From IMG/VR virus record IMGVR_UViG_3300018469_000005, positions 1 to 37,344 of that record: a stretch of 37,344 bases of DNA. The stretch is one strand, 5' to 3'. This DNA is from a virus. A program made the position numbers and the translations under genes. Shown piece after piece: positions 29,205 through 36,049 of the stretch; within the stretch, counting starts at the first letter, position 1; every line of letters starts with the position of its first letter. Below the pieces are notes generated by a model. That model searched no databases and was not told where the DNA came from. It saw nothing but the letters and a program-made list of their open reading frames with translations.

Positions 29205-30409
29205 CCAAGCCGACGATCTCCGTCGAGGAAGCCAAACGGCGCCGCCGTGAGCGCGAGGGCAAGCAACGGCCGGCGCCGGTCGCCGCGGCCAAGTCCAACG
29301 GTAACGGGACGGTGCGCCATTTGAAGCGTACCGGCTGGCACGAGCTAGGCGATGTCGAGGCGCAGACCCAACTGATCCACGGCCTGCTCGGCGGCAATCA
29401 GCTAGCCGTGCTCTACGGCGAGAGCGGCAGCGGCAAGTCGTTCCTCGCCTTCGACTTCGGCGCGCACTTCGCTCTTAGCCGCGAATGGCTCGGGCACGCC
29501 GTTGCCGAGGGCGGCGTGCTCTACATCGCCGCCGAGGGACGCGGTGGCTGGTCCAATCGCGTCGCCGCCTTCTGCCAGCATCATGACCTCGACGATGAAG
29601 CGCGGGCGATGATCCCGTTCCAGTTCGTTTTGGAGAGCGTCAACCTCGGTCGCAATGGCGGGCTCGATGCTGCCGCCGTGATCGAGGCGGCGAAGCTGGC
29701 GAGCGAGGAGTTCGGCCGGCCGGTCCGTCTGATCTTCGTCGACACGATGGCGAGGGCGATGCCGGGCAGTAACGAGAACGATCCGGTCGACATGGGCGCC
29801 TTCGTCGCCAACGCCGATGCGATCCGCGAGGCGACTGGCGCCACCGTGGTGATCGTCCACCACACCGGCAAGAACGCCGCCCTCGGCGCCCGCGGTCACT
29901 CCTCGCTGCGCGCCGCCGTCGATACCGAGCTCGAGGTCGAGCGATCGGACACCATGCGCATGCTGCGCGTGCGCAAGAGCCGTGACGGTAACGACGGTTT
30001 TGAAATGGCCTTCCGGCTCGACGTGATCGAGATCGGCCGCGACGCCGACGAGCAGCCGATCACTAGCTGCATCATCGCGGGCGCCGACGCCGAGGAGCAC
30101 CGCAAGGCCAAGGCGGCGAAGGCCAAGCCGCTGGCGCAATGGCAGCTTGCCGCCGACTATCTCAAGAACACCTTGGTCGACTATCCCGAGACGGTAGCGC
30201 CGAACGGCCGCTTCCCGACCGGCGTCCCGGTCACGACCATTGGCCGTTTCCGCGAGCAGCTTGGCCGGGCCTCGATCATCGACGGCGAGACCGACGCCTC
30301 GAAGCGCCAGCAGTGGAAGCGCATCAAGGACAAGATGCTGGCCAAGGGGCTGATGCGGATCGAGGGCGAATACTGCTGGCGGCCGGACTGGAAATCCGAG
30401 GGTGCGTGA
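29201..30409 (+). CDS. RepA-like AAA ATPase, replicative helicase
   Basis: A 402-residue P-loop protein. Residues 1-40 are basic. The Walker A motif is GESGSGKS (residues 73-80), in the context LYGESGSGKSFLAFDFGAHFAL. The Walker B is RLIFVDTMAR (about 174-183), followed by GATVVIVHHTGKNAALGARGHSSLRAAVDTELEVE, where HHTGK and the SSLRAAVD segment are characteristic of the RepA/AAA_25 family of RecA-fold helicases. The last 100 residues are a helical region with a winged-helix-like part (TTIGRFREQLGRASI). It probably unwinds phage DNA at the origin that lies directly after it. It overlaps the upstream gene as ATGA. Confidence 0.87.
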   Translation: MTKPTISVEEAKRRRREREGKQRPAPVAAAKSNGNGTVRHLKRTGWHELGDVEAQTQLIHGLLGGNQLAVLYGESGSGKSFLAFDFGAHFALSREWLGHAVAEGGVLYIAAEGRGGWSNRVAAFCQHHDLDDEARAMIPFQFVLESVNLGRNGGLDAAAVIEAAKLASEEFGRPVRLIFVDTMARAMPGSNENDPVDMGAFVANADAIREATGATVVIVHHTGKNAALGARGHSSLRAAVDTELEVERSDTMRMLRVRKSRDGNDGFEMAFRLDVIEIGRDADEQPITSCIIAGADAEEHRKAKAAKAKPLAQWQLAADYLKNTLVDYPETVAPNGRFPTGVPVTTIGRFREQLGRASIIDGETDASKRQQWKRIKDKMLAKGLMRIEGEYCWRPDWKSEGA

Positions 30410-30463
30410 CATGGTTTCCGTGACAGGCGTTTCATGTGTCACGCTCGGATGTCACGAAGGGGC

Positions 30464-30472
30464 ATATCCACA
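30464..30472 (+). promoter_or_regulatory. DnaA box-like site ATATCCACA
   Basis: Eight of nine positions match the DnaA box consensus TTATCCACA (only the first base differs). It lies between iterons 4 and 5 of the array, as in many iteron origins where host DnaA and a phage or plasmid initiator act together. Confidence 0.55.
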
Positions 30473-30475
30473 GGC

Positions 30476-30528
30476 GCGTGACTCCGTGACAACACCACCC
30501 CCTACGGGGGTGGTGTCACGAGTCACGC
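30476..30528. repeat. long hairpin built from iterons
   Basis: Arms GCGTGACTC / GAGTCACGC (outer), GTGACA / TGTCAC (middle) and CCACCCCC / GGGGGTGG (inner) form 23 pairs with two small bulges (C and ACA) around a three-base TAC loop at 30503-30505. Four of the nine iterons lie in its arms, so it may be extruded or bound as a palindrome. It could alternatively terminate helicase transcripts, although there is no T-run. Confidence 0.65.
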
Positions 30529-30622
30529 ACTGGGGTGCCCCCGGCCCGTTGGAACAAGACAAGAACTGAGGAAGTGATCGCGTGACAGCCGCCGTCCTAC
30601 AAGGCGGACATGGAGGAAGGCC

Positions 30623-30988
30623 ATGAGAGAATCCATGAAGCGGCATCTGGTGAGCGCCGGCCTTGGCCTCGCGACCGCCGTCCTGCTGGTGCTGATGGTC
30701 GAGGCGGCGTTCGGACAGACGGTGACGTCACCTGTGCCGATCCGGCCGATCGTCCGGCCGGCCTACGTTGAACCGGCGCCCGCGGCCCCACAGGCGCCCG
30801 CTGGGCCCGGTGCCGCGGATTGGCGGCCTACCGTACGCCCCGCGCCGGACCAATCGCTTCTGGGCGGCCCGCCTGCCCGCCTACGCTACGTGCCGCTCCC
30901 CGGTAGCCACGCCTGCTCGCTCGCCCCGGGCGGGCGCGAGGTGTGCGGCGCGGGCGTCTGGATCGTCGACAGGGAGGAGAGCCGATGA
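30623..30988 (+). CDS. secreted proline-rich protein (121 aa)
   Basis: GGAGGAAGG lies three bases before the ATG. A signal peptide is clear: basic start (MRESMKRH), hydrophobic helix (LVSAGLGLATAVLLVLMVEA) and an AFGQ cleavage site about residue 30. The rest is Pro/Ala/Arg-rich (PVPIRPIVRPAYVEPAPAAPQAPAGPGAADWRPTVRPAP) with two cysteines near the end. It has no lipobox. It precedes the M15 peptidase by a four-base overlap, so an envelope role in lysis is possible; a proline-rich periplasmic protein is reminiscent of spanin subunits, but the topology does not fit a classical one. Confidence 0.68.
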   Translation: MRESMKRHLVSAGLGLATAVLLVLMVEAAFGQTVTSPVPIRPIVRPAYVEPAPAAPQAPAGPGAADWRPTVRPAPDQSLLGGPPARLRYVPLPGSHACSLAPGGREVCGAGVWIVDREESR

Positions 30989-31533
30989 CCGAGTATCTTG
31001 CGGACCAGACGTTTCAGCCGGCGCCCGAGGCGCTGTGCATCTGCGGCGCGTCCTACGAGGATCACCGCGCCAGCGATCTCGCCTGCCCGCTGGTCGAGGT
31101 GTTGCCCGAAGGCTACCTCACGCCGAACTTCACGCTCGCCGAAATGATCCACTCCGATACCGCGATCGCGAACGGCATCGACAACACGCCGCCGCCCGAA
31201 GCGATCGACAACCTCACCCGGCTATGCGGCGTGCTCGAAGAAATCCGCGTGATCTGCGGCAGCTATCCGGTGACGGTCAATTCCGGCTACCGCTGCGAGG
31301 CGCTGAACGAAAAGGTCGGCGGCGTCGAGGACAGTGCCCACCGCTACGGGCTGGGCGCCGATATCGTCATCCCCGACTACGGCGACCCGACCGACATCTG
31401 CGTTGCCGTCACGCCGCACCTTGTCGACCTCAGCATAGACCAACTGATCGACGAGACAGACGGCGAGGGCAATCGCTGGGTCCATGTCGGTCTCTGTGAA
31501 GGGGAGCCGCGCAATGAATGCTTCGCCCTCTGA
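30985..31533 (+). CDS. M15-family peptidase, probable endolysin
   Basis: The start at 30985 overlaps the upstream stop as ATGA, with AGGGAGGAG before it. The 182-residue product has the M15_3-type core FTLAEMIHSDTAIANGIDNTPPPEAIDNLTRLCGVLEEIRVICG, then VNSGYRC. The zinc site is SAHRYGLGAD (H119, D126) and WVHVG (H167). This enzyme type cleaves peptidoglycan cross-links or stem peptides. The first 40 residues are an extra segment with cysteines (CICGASYEDHRASDLAC), possibly a small zinc-binding part. There is no signal peptide, so export would require a holin; no holin is encoded beside it. Confidence 0.85.
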   Translation: MTEYLADQTFQPAPEALCICGASYEDHRASDLACPLVEVLPEGYLTPNFTLAEMIHSDTAIANGIDNTPPPEAIDNLTRLCGVLEEIRVICGSYPVTVNSGYRCEALNEKVGGVEDSAHRYGLGADIVIPDYGDPTDICVAVTPHLVDLSIDQLIDETDGEGNRWVHVGLCEGEPRNECFAL

Positions 31534-31723
31534 CGGCGGCCCCGGGCTCAAGGCCTTCCGTATCGAGTTGCTGGCCGGCGATAGCGTGGTCGGCGCCTAC
31601 GTGGTGCACAGCGAGTCGATCCTCGACGCGATCGGCCGCGGCAACCCGCGGATGTTCGACCGGGCGCGCGCCGCGACGGTCGACCAGATCCGCATCACGC
31701 CCCTACCCGCGAGTGATCCATGA
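31514..31723 (+). CDS. small hypothetical protein (69 aa)
   Basis: The start at 31514 has GAAGGGGA nine bases before it; the ATG at 31484 has none. NASPSDGGPGLKAFRIELLAGDSVVGAYVVHSESILDAIGRGNPRMFDRARAATVDQIRITPLPASDP. A strand-helix-strand unit with a 'FRIELL.GD..VGAY..H..S..DA' pattern. It overlaps the peptidase gene by 20 bases and the next by ATGA. Function unknown. Confidence 0.65.
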   Translation: MNASPSDGGPGLKAFRIELLAGDSVVGAYVVHSESILDAIGRGNPRMFDRARAATVDQIRITPLPASDP

Positions 31724-31923
31724 TCGTCAAGGTCCAGCGCAGCATCAGCCCGGCCGGCATGATGCTGGTCTACGGCGAGGACAAGCGCGTGCTCTTTCAC
31801 GGCCCGGTCTCCGAGGAGGTAACGGCGCTGCTCGGCAAGCGGCTGAAAGCCTACGTCCGCGGCCGGCTCGACGGTGACGGCGCCTTCGTCATCGAGCGCG
31901 AGGTCGACGCCCAGCCATGGTGA
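31720..31923 (+). CDS. small hypothetical protein (67 aa)
   Basis: IVKVQRSISPAGMMLVYGEDKRVLFHGPVSEEVTALLGKRLKAYVRGRLDGDGAFVIEREVDAQPW. The pattern 'I.KVQ......G..MLVY.EDR......P.......L.G..KA..RA.L..DG...I...V..Q.W' is common to short phage proteins of unknown function. Confidence 0.68.
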   Translation: MIVKVQRSISPAGMMLVYGEDKRVLFHGPVSEEVTALLGKRLKAYVRGRLDGDGAFVIEREVDAQPW

Positions 31924-32297
31924 CGGCGGCCGAGGGCATGTTAATTTTCGCGCCCTCATTTGTGGAGCTTCGAGGCTCGCCCGTGCACCAGCCGGCGACA
32001 AGTGACGCGCCCCAACCTGTGGCCGACGACAAGCGCCTCGCCGCCCGCCGGCAGAACTGGTCGGCACGCGAATGGCGTACGTCCGAGAACGGTAACGCGT
32101 TCACCAACGTACGCGGCTTCAACATCGTGGTCTTCGGCTCGCGTAAGGGCTGGGGCATCAAGGTCGAGCAGCGGTATGGCGAGCGCCTGCAATTCGGCAA
32201 GCAGCGGTTCGAGACGGCGGCCGAGGCCAAGGCGCGCGCCTTCGATGCGCTGATCTGGGCCGAGCGGGCATGGGGCGGGAACGGGCGATGGCAATAG
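31917..32297 (+). CDS. hypothetical protein (126 aa)
   Basis: The ATG at 31917 overlaps the upstream gene by seven bases. The first 40 residues are variable; the rest (KRLAARRQNWSAREWRTSENGNAFTNVRGFNIVVFGSRKGWGIKVEQRYGERLQFGKQRFETAAEAKARAFDALIWAERAW) is a compact domain: 'W......G....NV.GFN.VV....R.GW...V......RF....Y.T...A..AAFDAL.WA'. This is a familiar small phage domain with no known function; a two-strand wing and helix may bind nucleic acid. Confidence 0.68.
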   Translation: MVTAAEGMLIFAPSFVELRGSPVHQPATSDAPQPVADDKRLAARRQNWSAREWRTSENGNAFTNVRGFNIVVFGSRKGWGIKVEQRYGERLQFGKQRFETAAEAKARAFDALIWAERAWGGNGRWQ

Positions 32298-32644
32298 AGC
32301 CCGGCACCCTGCAGCGCCTGCAGACCGAACTGATGGTGGTCCGCGCCCAGCGCACCGACCTGCAATACAAAATCCGTCAGCGCCAGTTCGTCGAGCGCAC
32401 CAAGCTGAAAGACTCCTCGATCCGCCGGGCGCTCCGGGTGCGCGATCATCTGATCACCGCGCCGGCCCGCCATGCCCCGCTGCTCGCCGCCGAGTACGGC
32501 CTGAAAATGGAGACCGTCCACGCCGCGCTCTCCGACTTCATGGACAAGACCTTGCGGTGGATATCGGCGCGCGAGTACGTTTTGCCCGAGCAGATAGGAG
32601 CCGACCATGAACGCACCACCACAGACGACCATCCCGCTGCCTGA
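32288..32644 (+). CDS. small basic helical protein (118 aa)
   Basis: The start at 32288 (MAIEPG) is favoured over 32270. EPGTLQRLQTELMVVRAQRTDLQYKIRQRQFVERTKLKDSSIRRALRVRDHLITAPARHAPLLAAEYGLKMETVHAALSDFMDKTLRWISAREYVL. A coiled coil followed by a helix-turn-helix-like unit (APLLAAEYGLKMETVHAALSDFM). A nucleic-acid role is possible. Overlaps both neighbours. Confidence 0.62.
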   Translation: MAIEPGTLQRLQTELMVVRAQRTDLQYKIRQRQFVERTKLKDSSIRRALRVRDHLITAPARHAPLLAAEYGLKMETVHAALSDFMDKTLRWISAREYVLPEQIGADHERTTTDDHPAA

Positions 32645-33284
32645 CAGGATGCGCGACCTGCCGCGCGATCACCGCGGCTACATCATCCCGCGCTTCGTCC
32701 ATTGGGAGAACGGCGAGCCCGACTTCCGCATCGTCGACGCAGCGTTCCGTATGCGCTGCGTTACCTACCGGCTGTGCTGGCTGTGCGGGCAGAAGCTCGG
32801 CCGACACCTCGCCTTCGTGATCGGCCCGATGTGCGCGCTGACGCGGACGACCAGCGAGCCGCCGAGCCACCTTGAATGCGCGCGCTATGCCGCGCAGGTC
32901 TGCCCGTTCCTGTCGCGCCCGCGGATGCGGCGCAACGAGAAGGATTGGCCCGAGGACAAGGTGCGCTATATCCCGGGCGATCACCTTGAGCGCAACCCCG
33001 GCGTCTCGGTGATCTGGGTGACGGCCGACTACGGCGCCTTCGCCGTAGCGAACGGCGATCTCTACAAGGTCGGCGATCCGATCTCGATCGAGTGGTGGCG
33101 CGAGGGCCGGCCGGCGGCGCGCGCCGAATGCGCCGAGAGCATCGAGGCCGGGCTGCCGCTGCTGCGCGACATGGCCGACCGGCAGGATGCGACCAACCAG
33201 CTACGGCCGGATGATCCGCGCGGCGCGCGCTACGCGCTAGAACAGACCTACATCACCCGGCTCGATACGCTGCTGCCCGCGTGA
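32607..33284 (+). CDS. cysteine-rich conserved phage protein (225 aa)
   Basis: GATAGGAGCC lies before the ATG. The 225-residue product has RGYIIPRFVHWENGEPDFRIVD, then CWLCGQKLGRHLAFVIGPMCALTRTTSEPPSHLECARYAAQVCPFLSRPRMRRNE. The last block, CWLCG.......VIGPMC..NR...EPPSH..CA..A...CPFL..P...R, is a well-known phage family that binds zinc or iron and has no assigned function. Then comes NPGVSVIWVTADYGAFAVANG, and a helical end. Confidence 0.76.
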   Translation: MNAPPQTTIPLPDRMRDLPRDHRGYIIPRFVHWENGEPDFRIVDAAFRMRCVTYRLCWLCGQKLGRHLAFVIGPMCALTRTTSEPPSHLECARYAAQVCPFLSRPRMRRNEKDWPEDKVRYIPGDHLERNPGVSVIWVTADYGAFAVANGDLYKVGDPISIEWWREGRPAARAECAESIEAGLPLLRDMADRQDATNQLRPDDPRGARYALEQTYITRLDTLLPA

Positions 33285-33571
33285 AGGAGACCATCCACAA
33301 TGTGATCGACCGCCGGCACAGTTGGATCGGCGCGTGGGAGGCTGTGCCCTTCGACATCAATGCGCTGACCGACGCCGACATCGGCCGGACGGCGATCTAT
33401 CTCGACCGCGGCCGGCGGCAACGCTGGGGTTGGGCCGAGGCCGGCACGATCTCGTCATGGCGCCTCGGGCTGGTGTTCGTCCGCTTCTCGAAGGGCGACA
33501 CCGCCGCGGCCTGCGCGCCGCACGATCTGATGCTCGCCTGCCGTCCACTCGACGGCGATCCGCTGCGCTGA
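33281..33571 (+). CDS. hypothetical protein (96 aa, GTG start)
   Basis: The GTG at 33281 overlaps the upstream stop as GTGA. KETIHNVIDRRHSWIGAWEAVPFDINALTDADIGRTAIYLDRGRRQRWGWAEAGTISSWRLGLVFVRFSKGDTAAACAPHDLMLACRPLDGDPLR. A strand-rich fold: 'D.GR...Y....G.....GTISSW....VFVRF..GDTAAAC.P.DL', a pattern I recall from short phage proteins of unknown function. Confidence 0.68.
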   Translation: MKETIHNVIDRRHSWIGAWEAVPFDINALTDADIGRTAIYLDRGRRQRWGWAEAGTISSWRLGLVFVRFSKGDTAAACAPHDLMLACRPLDGDPLR

Positions 33572-33759
33572 GAAAATGACACGGTGTCGCAGATATAACC
33601 TTGATGCTGCGGCACTGACCGCCGCGATTCGCGCGATCGACATCCCGCGCCTTCTACAACAAACGATTTCTTTTCCGTCGATGACGGGCCTTCGTGCCTT
33701 ACGCCATCGCGTCGGCCTCGGGCGAATCGGGCAACACGCCCATTCTGGAAAAGTCGGTT

Positions 33760-33768
33760 TGCTATAAT
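33760..33768 (+). promoter_or_regulatory. extended -10 promoter TGCTATAAT
   Basis: A perfect TATAAT (33763-33768) with the extended -10 TGn. No good -35 is present, which extended -10 promoters do not need. A transcript from about 33775 would lead to the basic protein gene at 33886 with a 110-base leader. It stands in a gene-free stretch (33572-33885). Confidence 0.6.
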
Positions 33769-33774
33769 CGTCCC

Positions 33775-33866
33775 GCACGCGCGATCCGCGTGCCTCGGGC
33801 TCATTCGCCCGCGCGCTCTTTGCATCGTCTATCCATCAACCAAAAGCGGACGGCGCTGTAACGCCG
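33775..33866 (+). promoter_or_regulatory. structured 5' leader, three hairpins
   Basis: Hairpin 1: GCACGCG (33775-33781) / CGCGTGC (33787-33793). Hairpin 2: CGGGC (33796-33800) / GCCCG (33807-33811). Hairpin 3: CGGCG (33851-33855) / CGCCG (33862-33866). They fill the untranslated region between the extended -10 promoter and the ribosome binding site AGGAG (33875-33879). The first could attenuate transcription and the third could limit access to the ribosome binding site. The 33572-33759 part holds nothing else I can name. Confidence 0.45.
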
Positions 33867-33885
33867 CCCGCCATAGGAGCAAGTC

Positions 33886-34284
33886 ATGTCGAAGAAGAAG
33901 CGGCCGAAGGCTACGGCCACACCCCCGGCCCCGCAAGTTGCGGCGGCCCCGGCGCCTAGACGGCGGCGTCGTCGGCGGCGGCGGACCAACCAGCTACTCT
34001 CGCAGCGGCTGGTCACCGAAGTGAACCAGAAGAAGCGGACGTTCCTGCGGGACGTGAGCCAGATGCTCACCGACGCGCTGGGCTTCGAGGTCCGCGTCAC
34101 ACTGGTCCGACCGAAGGTGGATCTGTCGCCGGACCAGCGGCGGGCGGCGCGGATGACCAAGGCGCAGTCCCGCCGGCAGATGGCGGACTCGATGGTCGCG
34201 CCTATCGTCGCCCGGGCGCGGATCCTGCCCGGGACCAAGCGGGCCGGCATCCCCGGGCTCGACGACGGGATCGGCGACCTCTAG
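33886..34284 (+). CDS. very basic small protein with polyarginine tract (132 aa)
   Basis: AGGAG lies six bases before the ATG. The N-terminal 33 residues are unstructured, SKKKRPKATATPPAPQVAAAPAP, then nine arginines. The rest is helical: TNQLLSQRLVTEVNQKKRTFLRDVSQMLTDALGFEVRVTLVRPKVDLSPDQRRAARMTKAQSRRQMADSMVAPIVARARILPG. It looks nucleic-acid binding. It has its own strong promoter and leader, unlike other small genes here. I do not recognise a family. Confidence 0.66.
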   Translation: MSKKKRPKATATPPAPQVAAAPAPRRRRRRRRRTNQLLSQRLVTEVNQKKRTFLRDVSQMLTDALGFEVRVTLVRPKVDLSPDQRRAARMTKAQSRRQMADSMVAPIVARARILPGTKRAGIPGLDDGIGDL

Positions 34285-34365
34285 CGAAAAGCGGCATCGG
34301 CTTAGAGCGCGGCCCCGCATACTGTTGCAACGGTCAACCGCGCGTTACCCGAACCGGGCCGCCTG

Positions 34366-34408
34366 CCCCCACCCTGCCTGACCAAGACGGGGTGGGGGTT
34401 CCGTTTGT
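34366..34408. terminator. bidirectional intrinsic terminator
   Basis: CCCCCACCC (34366-34374) and GGGTGGGGG (34390-34398) form a perfect nine-pair stem with a 15-base loop, followed on the plus strand by TTCCGTTT. It lies between the plus-strand gene ending at 34284 and the minus-strand gene ending at 34417, so it can stop transcripts from both sides. The stretch 34285-34365 shows nothing else except a near-palindrome centred on GTTGCAAC. Confidence 0.7.
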
Positions 34409-34416
34409 CCGGGCGA

Positions 34417-34950
34417 TCAGACGTTCACCAGCGTCGAGGCTTCGCTGTATTTGTGATCGCCCTTCGTCATCATTTCGAGGAATTCGGCGCGCGTGAAGTC
34501 GGATAGACGGAAGACTTCCTCGGGCCGCATGCCGAGTTGCTTGCCGATCTCGGGCACCGTCTTCCCGTTATCCATCAGGCGCTTGACGATCGCCTTCATC
34601 GGCCCGAGTTGGTGGACGCCGCGCGCCCGGTTATGCGTGATCGTGCCGTAGACGTTGGCGTCATCATCGGCGTGCTCGACGACAGCGATCGGCACCATGC
34701 CGCCGAGCCGCGATAGCAACGGCTCGATGCCCGAGACCATCCAGCGGTGATAGCCGTCGATGATCACCATGTCGGGCCGGACCACGATGGGCATGGTCCA
34801 GCCGTTGGTCATGATCGACTGCGTGAGCAGCTTTAGGTTCTCGGGCAGGACGGCGTTCGGGTTGTAGTCATTCGGCCGCAGTTGATCGCGCTGGACCAAA
34901 CGCACGTTCGTCACCGGCCGGAGAAGGTCGATCGACGGACTGCTTGTCAT
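34417..34950 (-). CDS. ParB/Srx-like protein with helix-turn-helix (IbrB-like)
   Basis: The start at 34950 has GGGAG seven bases upstream, better than the ATG at 34980. The 177-residue product has an N-terminal ParB/sulfiredoxin-like domain: LVQRDQLRPNDYNPNAVLPENLKLLTQSIMTNGWTMPIVVRPDMVIIDGYHRWMVS, with GYHRW (66-70) at the position of the nucleotide-binding GERR box. THNRARGVHQLGPM (105-118) matches the following ParB box. Residues 130-150 (KTVPEIGKQLGMRPEEVFRLS) form a helix-turn-helix. E. coli IbrB has the same form and is paired with the PP-loop protein IbrA, as here. The gene overlaps the PP-loop gene by 83 bases. Confidence 0.82.
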   Translation of the reverse strand: MTSSPSIDLLRPVTNVRLVQRDQLRPNDYNPNAVLPENLKLLTQSIMTNGWTMPIVVRPDMVIIDGYHRWMVSGIEPLLSRLGGMVPIAVVEHADDDANVYGTITHNRARGVHQLGPMKAIVKRLMDNGKTVPEIGKQLGMRPEEVFRLSDFTRAEFLEMMTKGDHKYSEASTLVNV

Positions 34951-36049
34951 AGCGGACTCCCATCTTGTTGGAGAGCGCACGGAGCGACCGCTTCTTCGGG
35001 TCGCCGGCGACGAGGATCTGGTACATGTCGCGGTAGTCGACTTCGAGCATCGACGTGCCGGCCTTGATCATTTCCCGCAGGCACTCGCGCGCAAGCTGGC
35101 GCTGCGACTTGTTGGTGAAGTGCGCCGGGATGTCGGCGAACATCGCGTGTACCGCGGCCTTGTAGTTGACCGCCGTCCCGCCCTGCCCTTCGAGGACGCG
35201 CCGCGTCCGGCTACGGCGCCGGAACATTTCGGAGTGGAAGTAGAGCGAGACGAGGTAGGCGTTGGGCTCGCGCTTAAGGATAGCCAGCATCAGCCCGGGA
35301 TAGTACCGCTCGATGTCGGCGAGGTTGCGCGCGGTGTCGATCGAGAAGAACTGCGATATGCGCAACTGCTGCCCGCCGTCGATTGCGTACAGATGGAGAT
35401 AGGCGTCGGGGATCTCGACGGCGTGGTCTCGGAGGTAGAGCCAGACATCGTGGTCGCGCCAGTCATAGATCGGCTGGACGGTGTTGCACTGTTCCAGCTT
35501 GAGGTCGCCCCGGCGGCGCTGCGCGAAGGCTAGCCGGCGCTGCACCGATTCATTGATGCGCACGCCCGTCATGTTGAGCCCGTTGGAGAGCCGCGGCAGG
35601 AAGGCCTGATAGTTGTCCTTGCGCGGCTTGAGCAGCGGGTGGCTGCGGATCGCGAACGGCGGCGGGCGCCGTATCCAAACGTCCTCGCGGGTATGGTCCC
35701 AGCAGAAAAACGACTCGTCGTTCTCCAGCATGTTGAGGCACGAGTAGTGCCGGACCTCTAGGCAGTACCAATCGAATTTGGCGCCGGCCATCAGGAACAT
35801 ATCGCGCCATTGCCGGACGACGCGCTCGACGCACGGGAAGATCGCTTCCTCGTCGATGAAGATGACCGTAAGCTGGTGCAGGTCGATCGCGCCCTGTTGC
35901 CCCAACTCGAGCGTGAGGTGGGCGAGGGTCAGCGAATCCTTACCCCCGGAGAATGACATGTAGACCGGGAGCCCGTTGCCGAAGATCGAGCGGATGCGCA
36001 GGCGCGCCGCGGTGACGACATCCATGCCCAGCTTGCGCTCGACCATCAT
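34868..36049 (-). CDS. PAPS-reductase-like PP-loop ATPase (IbrA-like)
   Basis: The start ATG at 36049 overlaps the ParB-like stop as ATGA; the longer frame to 36079 overlaps that gene further. The 393-residue product has the PP-loop SGGKDS (residues 34-39) in VYMSFSGGKDSLTLAHLTLELG, then LTVIFIDEEAIFPCVERVVRQW, DWYCLEVRHYSCLNMLENDESFFCWDH, and the PAPS-reductase element VQPIYDWRDHDVWLYLRDHAVEIP. It activates substrates as adenylates, by family. The C-terminal 130 residues (IERYYPGLMLAILKREPNAYLVSLYF ...) are specific to the IbrA/phage subgroup. The substrate is unknown; sulphur or nucleotide chemistry is a guess from the fold. Confidence 0.86.
   Translation of the reverse strand: MMVERKLGMDVVTAARLRIRSIFGNGLPVYMSFSGGKDSLTLAHLTLELGQQGAIDLHQLTVIFIDEEAIFPCVERVVRQWRDMFLMAGAKFDWYCLEVRHYSCLNMLENDESFFCWDHTREDVWIRRPPPFAIRSHPLLKPRKDNYQAFLPRLSNGLNMTGVRINESVQRRLAFAQRRRGDLKLEQCNTVQPIYDWRDHDVWLYLRDHAVEIPDAYLHLYAIDGGQQLRISQFFSIDTARNLADIERYYPGLMLAILKREPNAYLVSLYFHSEMFRRRSRTRRVLEGQGGTAVNYKAAVHAMFADIPAHFTNKSQRQLARECLREMIKAGTSMLEVDYRDMYQILVAGDPKKRSLRALSNKMGVRYDKQSVDRPSPAGDERAFGPARSTAAE

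Larger units (their letters stand above)
30405..30587. other. candidate replication origin: nine CGTGAC[A/T] iterons
   Basis: CGTGACA or CGTGACT, or its complement, occurs at 30405-30411, 30419-30425, 30437-30443 (rev), 30450-30456 (rev), 30477-30483, 30485-30491, 30514-30520 (rev), 30521-30527 (rev) and 30581-30587. Nine copies in 183 bases starting within the last codons of the helicase gene, together with a DnaA-box-like site and a long hairpin, fit an iteron-type origin. An operator array for a phage regulator is the main alternative. Confidence 0.6.

Noticed and set aside
29402-30442. 346-residue minus-strand open frame
   Set aside because: Antisense to the RepA-like ATPase with clear Walker motifs; no recognisable domain of its own.
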